64,000 nucleotides of DNA from JAVJUV01 sp040220415 (lineage in GTDB: Bacteria; Pseudomonadota; Alphaproteobacteria; Rhodobacterales; Rhodobacteraceae): positions 98,807 through 162,806 of the forward strand of contig JAVJUV010000167.1 in NCBI GenBank assembly GCA_040220415.1. The letters are read 5' to 3'. This document shows, piece by piece, positions 47,124 to 55,383 of this stretch. The notes under the pieces were generated by a model. That model was not told where the DNA came from. It did not search any database and saw only the letters and a list, made by a program, of their open reading frames with translations. Made by a program: the position numbers and the translations under genes. Numbering within the stretch: the stretch's first letter is position 1; each line of letters begins with the position of its first letter.

Positions 47124-47816
47124 ATGCGGATATTCGTCACTGCGATCGCGGTATTATTTCTGATCGGCACCGTTCCGGGCCAGGCAGAGGACGCACCGAG
47201 GCACGTATCTGTCGAGGGCGTGGGCCGTGTTTCGGCCGTTCCGGACATGGCGGTGGTTCGTCTTGGCGTGCAGCGCGAGGCGCGGGACGCCGGATCGGCC
47301 ATGACGGCGGCTTCCGAAGCGATGACAGTGGTTCTGGAACAGATCGAATCCGCCGGGATCCCGCCCGAAGACGTTCAGACGACGCGGATCGGGCTTGATC
47401 CGCGCTGGCAGCATTCCGAGACCGGCGCTCCGCCCCGCATCACCGGCTACGTGGCCACCAATTCGCTGAGCGTGACGATTCGCGAACTGGGTGATCTGGG
47501 CGGATTGCTGGATGCGGTTGTCGCGGACGGGGCCAACACCATGAACGGGCTATCGTTCGAGATATCCGAGACCGGTTCTCTGGAGGACGCGGCGCGCGTC
47601 GCGGCGGTCGAGGACGCCCGGCGCAAGGCGGGACTGCTGGCCGAGGCAGCAGGGGCCGAACTGGGCGACGTGATTTCGATTGCGGAAGGAACGCAAGGCG
47701 GCGGTCCGGCCCCGATGTTCGAGGCCGCGCTTTCGGACCGGGCCGCGGTACCCGTGGCGGCGGGACAGCTTGAAATCGTCGTTACTGTCCGCGCCGTTTT
47801 CGGGCTGGAAGGCTAG
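47124..47816 (+). CDS. SIMPL domain (DUF541) periplasmic protein
   Basis: 230 residues. Sec signal peptide in residues 1-21 (VTAIAVLFLIGTVPGQA). SIMPL/DUF541 domain over the rest: RHVSVEGVGRVSAVPDMAVV at its start, then PPEDVQTTRIGLDPRW, and SFEISETGSLEDAARVAAVE followed by DARRKAGLLAEAAGAELGDV. The family is periplasmic or outer-membrane-associated, linked to oxidative stress tolerance in E. coli (YggE), with no defined enzyme activity. Divergent from the large hybrid protein, 148 bp apart; its stop is 12 bp from the convergent universal stress gene. Confidence 0.9.
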   Translation: MRIFVTAIAVLFLIGTVPGQAEDAPRHVSVEGVGRVSAVPDMAVVRLGVQREARDAGSAMTAASEAMTVVLEQIESAGIPPEDVQTTRIGLDPRWQHSETGAPPRITGYVATNSLSVTIRELGDLGGLLDAVVADGANTMNGLSFEISETGSLEDAARVAAVEDARRKAGLLAEAAGAELGDVISIAEGTQGGGPAPMFEAALSDRAAVPVAAGQLEIVVTVRAVFGLEG

Positions 47817-47828
47817 GGGCGCCTTTGG

Positions 47829-48668
47829 TCAGTGGGCCATGATGACCGGCACCTGGCTTTCGGCCAGCATGTTGCGGGTTGCACCGCCCAGGATTTCTTC
47901 CAGGAACCGCGAGTGCCCGTAGGCGCCCATCACCACCATGTCGGCGCTGCGGTCGCGGACGTGACGGCAGAGCACGTCGGAGACCCGCGGCAGCGTCCGC
48001 GCAAGGATCGAGATCTCGGCGCGCACGCCGTGGCGTGACAGCATGGCGGCCAGCAGCCCACCCGGATCCGAACGGTCGGGATCGTGCTCGGGCGGGTCGA
48101 TGATGGCGATGTCCACCGCGTCGGCGGCCAACAGCATCGGCATGGCAGAGCGGATTGCCTGCATCGCTTCGTCGCTCTGGTTCCAGGCGATGACGATGCG
48201 GGTCGGCGTGCTGAAGCTTTTCAAGCCGGCCGGCAGAACAAGGATCGGCACGCGCGTCGAGAAAAGCGCCGCTTCGAGGATGGCAACATCCTCCGAGGTG
48301 CGGTCCTCGCCGTAGGGCTTGGGAAGGATCACCAGATCCGACAGCCCGAGACGGCGACCGACGATTTGCGGGATGCCTCCGATCTGGGCCACGGCGCGCG
48401 TGACCTCGAACTTGATGCCGGATGGTTCCAGCACGCGTTCAACGGCCTCTTCCGCGCGGCGGGCCTCTTCGACGGCCTCTTCCATCGCGTTGGTCACGGC
48501 AATGGCGGCGGCGCCGGCGTAATAGGCGCCAGGCTGGATTCGATCTGTGCCGAGCGCGAGAACGTCGAGATGTCCGTCCATCTTGTCGGTAAGGTCGATG
48601 GCGTACCGAAGATGGTCGGAATCGATGTGTTCCGAACGAAAGACGGTAGCGATTGTCTTGTAGGACAT
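47829..48668 (-). CDS. Universal stress protein, tandem Usp domains
   Basis: 279 residues, two Usp units (about 1-145 and 150-279). The second unit holds the ATP-binding pattern GAYGHSRFLEEILGGATRNML. The first unit is diverged and lacks a clean G-x2-G-x9-G(S/T). Cytoplasmic. Divergent from ccoNOQP with an FNR-type site in the shared 183-bp region, so anaerobic or microaerobic control is plausible. This usp-ccoN arrangement is common in Rhodobacteraceae. Confidence 0.9.
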   Translation of the reverse strand: MSYKTIATVFRSEHIDSDHLRYAIDLTDKMDGHLDVLALGTDRIQPGAYYAGAAAIAVTNAMEEAVEEARRAEEAVERVLEPSGIKFEVTRAVAQIGGIPQIVGRRLGLSDLVILPKPYGEDRTSEDVAILEAALFSTRVPILVLPAGLKSFSTPTRIVIAWNQSDEAMQAIRSAMPMLLAADAVDIAIIDPPEHDPDRSDPGGLLAAMLSRHGVRAEISILARTLPRVSDVLCRHVRDRSADMVVMGAYGHSRFLEEILGGATRNMLAESQVPVIMAH

Positions 48669-48755
48669 GATTGTTCAACTCCCTAGATCAAGCCGAGTCT
48701 TTCGCACCCCCCATTTCCCGTCTTTGCGCCATGTCAAATTTAGGTGCTGCGGCTG

Positions 48756-48769
48756 TTGACATGGATCAA
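48756..48769. promoter_or_regulatory. FNR/FnrL-type site between usp and ccoN
   Basis: TTGACATGGATCAA matches the anaerobox TTGAT-N4-ATCAA with one mismatch. It lies 82 bp before ccoN and 87 bp before the usp start, so it could serve either promoter. FnrL activates cbb3 oxidase operons in Rhodobacter when oxygen is low, which fits the location. Confidence 0.8.
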
Positions 48770-48851
48770 TGCAGCGCGGCCCCCCCGACGGCAGAACGTC
48801 CCGAGTGGCCGGAGACTCGTAATAATCCGGCGAATGTGAGGGACCGGATAA

Positions 48852-50450
48852 ATGTCCAATTATATCAAGCTGGTTGTGCTTGGACTCGTTGCCCTGTTCG
48901 CGGCGCTTGCCGCGAACTGGGGCAGAGACCTGGCCTACCAGGTGCATGCAATCATTATTCTGCTCGTCTCGGGCGGTCTGTTTCTTTGGGTGCTGCGTCG
49001 CACCGACGAACCGAAAATGCCGGTGGACGAGACCGTCTACATGGACGGTGTGATCCGCGCCGGCGTGATCGCTACCGCCCTTTGGGGTGTCGTCGGCTTT
49101 CTGGTCGGCGTGATCATCGCGTTCCAGCTGGCGTTTCCGGCCCTCAACCTGGAATGGGCGCAGCCATACGCGAATTTCGGGCGTCTGCGTCCCCTGCACA
49201 CGAGCGCGGTGATCTTCGCCTTTGGTGGCAACGCGCTTATCATGTCGACATTCTACATCGTTCAACGCACCAGCGCCGCGCGTCTCTGGGGCGGCAACCT
49301 GGCGTGGTTCGTGTTCTGGGGTTACCAGCTCTTCATCGTGCTGGCGGCAACCGGCTATTTGCTGGGGGTCACGCAGTCGAAGGAGTACGCCGAGCCTGAA
49401 TGGTACGTGGACCTTTGGCTGACAGTGGTCTGGGTCGCCTTCCTTGCCGTGTTCCTGGGCACGCTGTTCAAGCGGAAAGAGCCGCACATCTATGTGGCAA
49501 ACTGGTTCCTGCTGAGTTTCATCGTGACTGTCGCGATGTTGCACGTGGTCAACAACCTGAGCGTTCCGGTCTCGATCTGGGGCTCGCGCAGCGTGCAGGT
49601 CTTCGCCGGCGTTCAGGATGCCATGACACAGTGGTGGTACGGCCACAACGCAGTGGGCTTCTTCCTGACCGCGGGCTTCCTTGGCATGATGTACTACTTC
49701 GTTCCCAAACAGGCCGAGAGGCCGGTCTACAGTTACAAACTGTCGATCATCCACTTCTGGGCGCTGATCTTCCTGTACATCTGGGCCGGTCCGCACCACC
49801 TGCACTATACCGCGCTGCCCGACTGGGCCTCGACGCTGGGCATGGTGTTCTCGGTGATCCTGTGGATGCCTTCCTGGGGTGGCATGATCAACGGTCTGAT
49901 GACGCTTTCGGGCGCCTGGGACAAGCTGCGCACCGACCCGATCATCCGGATGATGGTGATCTCGATCGGCTTCTACGGCATGTCGACCTTCGAAGGCCCG
50001 ATGATGTCGATCCGCGCGGTCAACAGCCTGTCGCATTACACCGACTGGACCATCGGCCACGTTCATTCCGGCGCACTTGGCTGGAACGGCATGATCACCT
50101 TCGGCGTGCTCTACTTCCTGGTGCCGCGACTTTGGCACCGCGAGCGGCTTTACAGTCTTGCCGCCGTGAATTGGCACTTCTGGCTCGCGACCATCGGCAT
50201 CGTGCTCTACGCGTCGTCGATGTGGGTCACGGGGATCATGGAAGGCCTGATGTGGCGGGAAGTTGATGCCAATGGCTTCCTCGTCAACAGCTTCGCCGAC
50301 ACGGTTGCCGCAAAGTTCCCGATGTACGTCGTTCGCGGCCTTGGCGGGGTTCTGTACCTGACCGGTGGCCTGATCATGGTCTGGAACCTGTGGATGACGG
50401 TCCGGGCTGCGCCCGAGACCAAAGTCTCAGCCGCCATCCCTGCCGAATAA
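48852..50450 (+). CDS. ccoN: cbb3-type cytochrome c oxidase subunit I
   Basis: 532 residues, 12 or more membrane helices. Catalytic subunit holding low-spin heme b and the heme b3-CuB centre that reduces oxygen with high affinity. Histidine-bearing segments typical of CcoN are GRLRPLHTSAVIFAFGG, TQWWYGHNAVGFFLTAGF, IWAGPHHLHYTALPDW and GHVHSGALGWNGMITFG. First gene of ccoNOQP, 12 bp before ccoO. Preceded by an FNR-type site. Confidence 0.97.
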   Translation: MSNYIKLVVLGLVALFAALAANWGRDLAYQVHAIIILLVSGGLFLWVLRRTDEPKMPVDETVYMDGVIRAGVIATALWGVVGFLVGVIIAFQLAFPALNLEWAQPYANFGRLRPLHTSAVIFAFGGNALIMSTFYIVQRTSAARLWGGNLAWFVFWGYQLFIVLAATGYLLGVTQSKEYAEPEWYVDLWLTVVWVAFLAVFLGTLFKRKEPHIYVANWFLLSFIVTVAMLHVVNNLSVPVSIWGSRSVQVFAGVQDAMTQWWYGHNAVGFFLTAGFLGMMYYFVPKQAERPVYSYKLSIIHFWALIFLYIWAGPHHLHYTALPDWASTLGMVFSVILWMPSWGGMINGLMTLSGAWDKLRTDPIIRMMVISIGFYGMSTFEGPMMSIRAVNSLSHYTDWTIGHVHSGALGWNGMITFGVLYFLVPRLWHRERLYSLAAVNWHFWLATIGIVLYASSMWVTGIMEGLMWREVDANGFLVNSFADTVAAKFPMYVVRGLGGVLYLTGGLIMVWNLWMTVRAAPETKVSAAIPAE

Positions 50451-50462
50451 GGAGACCACAAG

Positions 50463-51188
50463 ATGGCTATTCTTGATAAACACAAGGTTCTGGAAAAGAA
50501 CGCGACGCTTCTGCTGGTCTTCTCGTTCCTCGTGGTGACAATCGGCGGTATCGTCGAGATCGCTCCGCTCTTCTACCTGGAGAACACCATCGAGGAAGTG
50601 GAGGGGGTGAGGCCCTATTCGCCACTGGAGCTGACCGGGCGCGAAATCTATGTGCGCGAGGGGTGCTATGTCTGCCATAGCCAGATGATCCGCCCCATGC
50701 GCGACGAGGTCGAGCGCTACGGTCACTACTCGCTGGCGGCGGAATCGATGTACGACCATCCGTTCCAGTGGGGGTCCAAGCGTACGGGTCCCGACCTGGC
50801 GCGTGTCGGCGGGCGCTATTCGGACGAGTGGCACGTGGATCACTTCACAAACCCGCAGTCCGTCGTGCCTGAAAGCGTCATGCCGAAGTACGCCTTCCTG
50901 AAGCGGACGCCCATCGACGGCGAGCACATTGCAGACCTGATGGCGACGCACAGGCTGGTCGGCGTCCCCTATACCGACGAGATGATCGAGGCGGCTCGCG
51001 CCGACTTCAACGTCCAGATCGATCCCTTCGGCGACATCGACGGGCTTCTGGAGCGCTACCCGGGAGCGCAGGTGCGCAATTTCGACGGCGAGCCGGGTGT
51101 GTCGGAAATGGATGCCCTGATCGCCTACATGCAGATGCTCGGAACGCTGGTCGATTTCTCGACCTTCGAAGCCGACGCGAGCCGGTGA
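50463..51188 (+). CDS. ccoO: cbb3-type cytochrome c oxidase subunit II (mono-heme)
   Basis: 241 residues. N-terminal membrane anchor (about 16-37) followed by a periplasmic c-type cytochrome domain with one heme site, Cys68-Tyr-Val-Cys71-His72 in EGCYVCHSQMIRPMRDE. Further family landmarks are AAESMYDHPFQWGSKRTGPD and SVMPKYAFL, the latter with the Met ligand. Relays electrons from CcoP to CcoN. Ribosome site AAGGAGA precedes the ATG. Confidence 0.97.
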   Translation: MAILDKHKVLEKNATLLLVFSFLVVTIGGIVEIAPLFYLENTIEEVEGVRPYSPLELTGREIYVREGCYVCHSQMIRPMRDEVERYGHYSLAAESMYDHPFQWGSKRTGPDLARVGGRYSDEWHVDHFTNPQSVVPESVMPKYAFLKRTPIDGEHIADLMATHRLVGVPYTDEMIEAARADFNVQIDPFGDIDGLLERYPGAQVRNFDGEPGVSEMDALIAYMQMLGTLVDFSTFEADASR

Positions 51189-51199
51189 GGGAGAGCGAC

Positions 51200-51388
51200 A
51201 TGGACACTTATTCCATCCTTCGCGAGATCGCCGACAGCTGGGTTCTTCTGGCCTTGGTGATCTTCTTTCTCGGCGTCGTTGTCTGGGCCTTCCGGCCCGG
51301 CAGCGGCCCGGTTCACCGCGACACGTCGAACATCCCATTCCGCCACGAAGACCGCCCCGCAGCCGCGGGCGAGGAGACAAAGTCATGA
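51200..51388 (+). CDS. ccoQ: cbb3-type cytochrome c oxidase subunit CcoQ
   Basis: 62 residues with one membrane helix (about 11-31, SWVLLALVIFFLGVVVWAF) ahead of a short charged tail (FRHEDRPAAAGEETKS). Stabilises the cbb3 complex. ATG 51200 is chosen over the in-frame alternative 5 codons earlier because GAGGGAGAG sits just before it. Ends in an ATGA overlap with ccoP. Confidence 0.93.
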   Translation: MDTYSILREIADSWVLLALVIFFLGVVVWAFRPGSGPVHRDTSNIPFRHEDRPAAAGEETKS

Positions 51389-52266
51389 GTCAGAAACCCG
51401 GCAAAGACGAAGTCGAGACGACCGGCCACAGCTGGGACGGTCTCGAGGAATACAACAATCCCTTGCCGCGCTGGTGGCTGTGGACCTTCTACGTGACGAT
51501 CATCTGGGGCGTTCTTTACACCATCGCCTATCCGGCATGGCCGCTGGTCAGCGGTGCGACGGCGGGCTTCCTGGGCTTCTCGACCCGGGCAGACGTTGCC
51601 GAGGAGATCGCGGCTGTCGAATCCGCGAACGCATCGAACATGGATGCGCTTGCCGGTGTGGAGCTGGCGTCGCTGGCGGACGACAATGCGCTGCACGGCT
51701 TTGCCGTGAACGCCGGTGCTGCGATATTCCGCGCCAATTGTTCCCAGTGCCACGGGGCGGGTGCGGCCGGGGTTCAGGCCTCGGGTTATCCGAACCTGTT
51801 GGACGACGCCTGGCTGTGGGGCGGCACCATCGACGAGATCGCCTATACCGTCACACACGGAATCCGGAACGAACAGTCACCGGATACCCGCTGGTCGGAA
51901 ATGCCCGCTTTCGGAGAGATCCTGACGGAAGAGGAGATCACGCAGGTCGTGGCCCATGTCCGGAACATTTCCGGACAGGAACACGACGCGGCGCTGGCCT
52001 CGGCCGGTGAAACGGTCTTTCTCGACAACTGCGCCTCGTGCCACGGCGACGATGGGACCGGAGATCGGAGCCTTGGCGCGCCGAACCTGACGGACGCGAT
52101 CTGGCTCTACGGCGGCTCGGAAGAGACGCTGACCGAGACGGTCAACTACGCCCGCTTCGGCGTGATGCCGGCATGGAGCGAAGAATTCCGCGTGGGCAGC
52201 GGCCTGAGCCAGGCCGAAATCAACGCGGTCGCAGCCTACGTCCACCAGCTTGGTGGCGGCGAGTGA
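51385..52266 (+). CDS. ccoP: cbb3-type cytochrome c oxidase subunit III (di-heme)
   Basis: 293 residues. N-terminal domain with HSWDGLEEYNNPLPRWWLW and a membrane helix (about 31-57), then two cytochrome c domains with heme sites Cys119-Ser-Gln-Cys122-His123 and Cys216-Ala-Ser-Cys219-His220. Met ligands lie in WSEMPAFGEIL and FGVMPAWSEEF. Accepts electrons from soluble cytochromes. Last structural gene of the operon; the ccoGHIS assembly genes that often follow are absent here. Confidence 0.96.
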   Translation: MSQKPGKDEVETTGHSWDGLEEYNNPLPRWWLWTFYVTIIWGVLYTIAYPAWPLVSGATAGFLGFSTRADVAEEIAAVESANASNMDALAGVELASLADDNALHGFAVNAGAAIFRANCSQCHGAGAAGVQASGYPNLLDDAWLWGGTIDEIAYTVTHGIRNEQSPDTRWSEMPAFGEILTEEEITQVVAHVRNISGQEHDAALASAGETVFLDNCASCHGDDGTGDRSLGAPNLTDAIWLYGGSEETLTETVNYARFGVMPAWSEEFRVGSGLSQAEINAVAAYVHQLGGGE

Positions 52267-52341
52267 TTCAGGCTCCGAGGGAGGAGACCTGAGGAGAGCG
52301 CTGATCCGATCTCTGTTCGCGCGTTTGGACCGGAGAGGCGC

Positions 52342-52758
52342 TTGAGGGCGGCGGTGTCGAAAGGCACCGCCGTCTTTGTCTGTTATACACGCTGGGAAGA
52401 TGCGGGATTGGAGGCGCACTTGGGGGGCAGGGATTATCCGGAAACGCCTGACGGGCGGTACTTCGTGTCGCGGGGCCGGCTTTGGCGAAAGACCGATCCG
52501 GCGCTTTCCGACAGCGAGCGCCGCGCCGCGATCAAGGCGCTGATGCAGGCTCGGATGGCGATCCGGAACGCGGAGGGCGAGGCGACCCGCCAGAGTGCGC
52601 TTGCGGATGCGGAGGCGGCCAAGGTCCGGCTGGGTGAAAAAGGGCCGGTTTGGTGGCGTGATGGTGCGCGAGACGAGCAGGGAACGCCGCCCTGGGAGTC
52701 GAACTATCGCGCGTGGTGGGAGCGACTGGACGAAGCGGAACGCCGGAAGGGTCTTTGA
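52342..52758 (+). CDS. Small conserved hypothetical protein
   Basis: 138 residues from TTG 52342, which has GGAGAGG just upstream; GTG 52354 is an alternative. No signal peptide or membrane helix. The recognisable core is YPETPDGRYFVSRGRLWRKT, then ALSDSERRAAIKALMQARMA, a pattern I associate with small uncharacterised alpha/betaproteobacterial proteins. The C-terminal part has WWRDGARDEQGTPPWESNYR and a charged tail. Function unknown. It stands alone between ccoP and the LacI-type regulator, 75 bp after ccoP. Confidence 0.68.
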   Translation: MRAAVSKGTAVFVCYTRWEDAGLEAHLGGRDYPETPDGRYFVSRGRLWRKTDPALSDSERRAAIKALMQARMAIRNAEGEATRQSALADAEAAKVRLGEKGPVWWRDGARDEQGTPPWESNYRAWWERLDEAERRKGL

Positions 52759-52790
52759 TCCAGGGAGATTCGGGGTTGGCTTTTCTCTTG

Positions 52791-52806
52791 CCGAAACCGG
52801 TTTCGG
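52791..52806. promoter_or_regulatory. Perfect 16-bp palindrome, likely operator of the LacI-type regulator
   Basis: CCGAAACCGGTTTCGG, a perfect inverted repeat with the central CG expected of LacI-family operators, 29 bp before the regulator's GTG start. Most likely autoregulation and control of the downstream operon. Confidence 0.75.
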
Positions 52807-52835
52807 AAAACAGTGTTCGAATCGGGAGGACTTTC

Positions 52836-53951
52836 GTGGACAGCATTTCCGCAGATGCCAGGGTGCCGGAGCGGCGCAGTCGGGTGACGATATCCGATGT
52901 TGCCGAGGCGCTTGGCCTGACCAAGAGCACCGTGTCGCGGGCGATGAATGGCTACCCGGACATTTCGGACGCGACGCGTCAGCGGGTCCGGCGCAAGGCC
53001 GAGGTCATGGGGTATCGACCGCTGGCGCAGGCGCAGGCCATCCGCACCGGCCGGACGCGTGCGCTGGGGCTTGTCCTGCAGACCGATATTCCCGGAGCAC
53101 AGCGTCCGTTCCTGTCTGATTTCCTGGCCGGCGTGACCAGTGCGGCAAGTGCCGCGTCATGGACCTTGACGGTCGCCACCTCGGCCGGAGAAGGCGAGAT
53201 GCTGGCGACGCTGGAACGCCTTGTGGACGAACGTAAGGCGGACGGGTTCATCCTGCCGCGGACGTGGACTTACGATGCGCGGATGAAGCTGTTGCGGTCG
53301 CTTGACGTTCCTTTCGTGCTTTACGGCCGGGTGGCCGATCCGGCGGGCTGCGCCTGGTTCGACATTCTTGGCGAAGAGGCCATGCGCGAGGCGGTGGCGC
53401 GGCTGGCGGCATACGGGCACCGGCGTATCGCCTTCGTGAACGGTGGGATGGAATACAACTTCAGCGTCCTGCGCGAAGAAGGTTTCCGCCGGGGGATGGT
53501 CGAGGCCGGGATCGTGGCCGATCCCGAGCTGATGCTGTCGGGGGCGATGACACGCGAGGCAGGTGCCGCGGCAACCGCGCGGCTGCTGAGGCTGGAGCTT
53601 CCGCCGACGGCGATCGTTTTTGCCGTGGATGCCGCCGCGCTTGGCGCCTACGAGGCCGCCGAGACGCATGGGCTTTCCGTTGGCGGCGATCTTTCGATCA
53701 TTTCCTATGACGGGATTCCCGAGGGCGCGTGGGTGCGTCCGCCGCTGACCACCTTCCGGGTGGACAGCCGCAACGCCGGCGCGCGGCTTGCCGAGCTTCT
53801 GATCCGCCGGGTCAGGGGCGAGGCGCCGGAGAACCTGCGGGAGACCGCGCTGGCCACCTTGCAGGTCGGAGGCTCCGACGGGCCTCTGGGTCTGACATCA
53901 GAAGATATTGCCCGACGGGTTTCGGACGCTCGGGCACGCACCGCAAATTGA
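52836..53951 (+). CDS. LacI-family transcriptional regulator of the glycoside operon
   Basis: 371 residues from GTG 52836, chosen for GGGAGGA with 5-nt spacing. N-terminal LacI helix-turn-helix and hinge at about residues 17-62 (VTISDVAEALGLTKSTVSRA then MNGYPDISD). Periplasmic-binding-protein-like sensor domain from about 70 to 350, with GLVLQTDIPG, RIAFVNGG and SIISYDGIPEGAW. Resembles AglR-type regulators of alpha-glucoside operons. Encoded 20 bp upstream of the binding-protein gene and preceded by a perfect LacI-type palindrome, so it probably controls this operon. The effector is unknown but presumably the imported glycoside. Confidence 0.9.
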   Translation: MDSISADARVPERRSRVTISDVAEALGLTKSTVSRAMNGYPDISDATRQRVRRKAEVMGYRPLAQAQAIRTGRTRALGLVLQTDIPGAQRPFLSDFLAGVTSAASAASWTLTVATSAGEGEMLATLERLVDERKADGFILPRTWTYDARMKLLRSLDVPFVLYGRVADPAGCAWFDILGEEAMREAVARLAAYGHRRIAFVNGGMEYNFSVLREEGFRRGMVEAGIVADPELMLSGAMTREAGAAATARLLRLELPPTAIVFAVDAAALGAYEAAETHGLSVGGDLSIISYDGIPEGAWVRPPLTTFRVDSRNAGARLAELLIRRVRGEAPENLRETALATLQVGGSDGPLGLTSEDIARRVSDARARTAN

Positions 53952-53971
53952 AATCCAATGGGAGGATCACG

Positions 53972-55327
53972 ATGAGACTGAAATCAACGACCTTGGCCCG
54001 GCTGCTGGCGACAGCTTCGGTGGGGCTTGCCCTGTCCGCGGTCGCGGCGTCCGCGGACATCCGTTTCTGGACGACCGAAGAGCAACCCGAGCGGCTGGCA
54101 AAGCAGGAAGAGATGGCTGCCACGTTCGAGGCCGAGACAGGTATCGCCGTCGAGGTGATCCCGGTCAGCGAAAGCGACCTGGGCACGCGCGCCACTGCCG
54201 CCTTCGCGGCCGGCGACCTGCCGGACGTAATCTATCACACGCTGCAATACGCGCTGCCCTGGGTCGAGGCCGGCATTCTTGATGCCGAGGCCGCGACCGA
54301 GGTAATCGACGCGCTGGGCACCGACACCTTCGCCTCGGGCGCATTGGCGATGGCTGCGGTCGAAGACGGGTACGCGAGTGTTCCGGTGGACGGCTGGACG
54401 CAGATGATCGTTTACCGCAAGGACCTGTTCGACGAGGCCGGCCTTGCCGCGCCGACGACTTTCGCGAACGTCACCGCCGCCATCGAAGCGCTGCACAATC
54501 CGCCCGAGATGTTCGGTTTCGTCGCCGCGACAAAGGTGGACGAGAATTTCATGAGTCAGGTGCTGGAACACATCTTCCTCGCCAACGGTGCGACCCCCGT
54601 AGGCCCGGATGGGTTCACCGGTTTCGACGAGGCGAGAACCGTCGAAGTGCTGGAGTTCTACAAGACCCTGGCCGATGCCTCGCCCGATGGCGAGCTGTAC
54701 TGGGACCAGTCGCGCAGCCTGTATTTTGCCGGGGACGCGGCCATGATCATCTGGTCGCCCTTCATCCTGGACGAATTGGCTGGCCTGCGCGACAGCGCGC
54801 CGCCGACCATCAACGACGACCCGACCTCGCCCGAACTGGCGTCGAAGACCGGGATCGTGACCAACTTCGCGGGACCCTCGAACCCGGATGGCGCGGCCTG
54901 GGGCGACATCAGGTACTTCGGGATCACGGCTGATGCCGACATCGACGCGGCGCAGGAGTTCGTGAAGTACTCGATGGACGAGGGTTTCACGCAGACCCTT
55001 TCGATCGCGCCCGAAGGCAAGTTCCCGGTCAGGCGCGGCAATGCGGAAGACCCGGAAGCCTTCATCAAGGCCTGGGCCGAACTGCCCGTGGGTGTGGATC
55101 GCAAGGCACCGCTGGGAGACCTCTATGCGCAGGAAATGATCGACGAGATCGTCGGCGGACTTGACGTTGCACAGCGCTGGGGCGTCTCGGAGGGACAGCT
55201 TGCGCTGGCCTCGAAGATCATCAACAGCCAGGTCATCAACCGGGTGGTCCGCGAGTATATCGACGGGAACATCTCGGCGCCCGATGCCGTGGCGAAGATG
55301 AACGAAGAACTGGCAGCCATCGAGTAG
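53972..55327 (+). CDS. Sugar ABC transporter substrate-binding protein (family 1, AglE-like)
   Basis: 451 residues. Signal peptide in residues 1-28 (cleavage likely after ASA). The mature part begins DIRFWTTEEQPERLAKQEEM, a family-1 extracellular solute-binding protein with similarity to alpha-glucoside-binding AglE, including AAGDLPDVIYHTLQYALPWV and SVPVDGWTQMIVYRKDLFDE. Captures the substrate in the periplasm for the two permeases encoded next. The exact sugar cannot be read; an alpha-linked disaccharide or glycosyl-glycerate/glycerol is likely from the hydrolase in the operon. GGAGG precedes the ATG. Confidence 0.9.
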   Translation: MRLKSTTLARLLATASVGLALSAVAASADIRFWTTEEQPERLAKQEEMAATFEAETGIAVEVIPVSESDLGTRATAAFAAGDLPDVIYHTLQYALPWVEAGILDAEAATEVIDALGTDTFASGALAMAAVEDGYASVPVDGWTQMIVYRKDLFDEAGLAAPTTFANVTAAIEALHNPPEMFGFVAATKVDENFMSQVLEHIFLANGATPVGPDGFTGFDEARTVEVLEFYKTLADASPDGELYWDQSRSLYFAGDAAMIIWSPFILDELAGLRDSAPPTINDDPTSPELASKTGIVTNFAGPSNPDGAAWGDIRYFGITADADIDAAQEFVKYSMDEGFTQTLSIAPEGKFPVRRGNAEDPEAFIKAWAELPVGVDRKAPLGDLYAQEMIDEIVGGLDVAQRWGVSEGQLALASKIINSQVINRVVREYIDGNISAPDAVAKMNEELAAIE

Positions 55328-55383
55328 GCCGGCCAAAATGGGGCGGCGCGATGCCGCCCCTGCCTTCAAACGGAGATCGTCCG

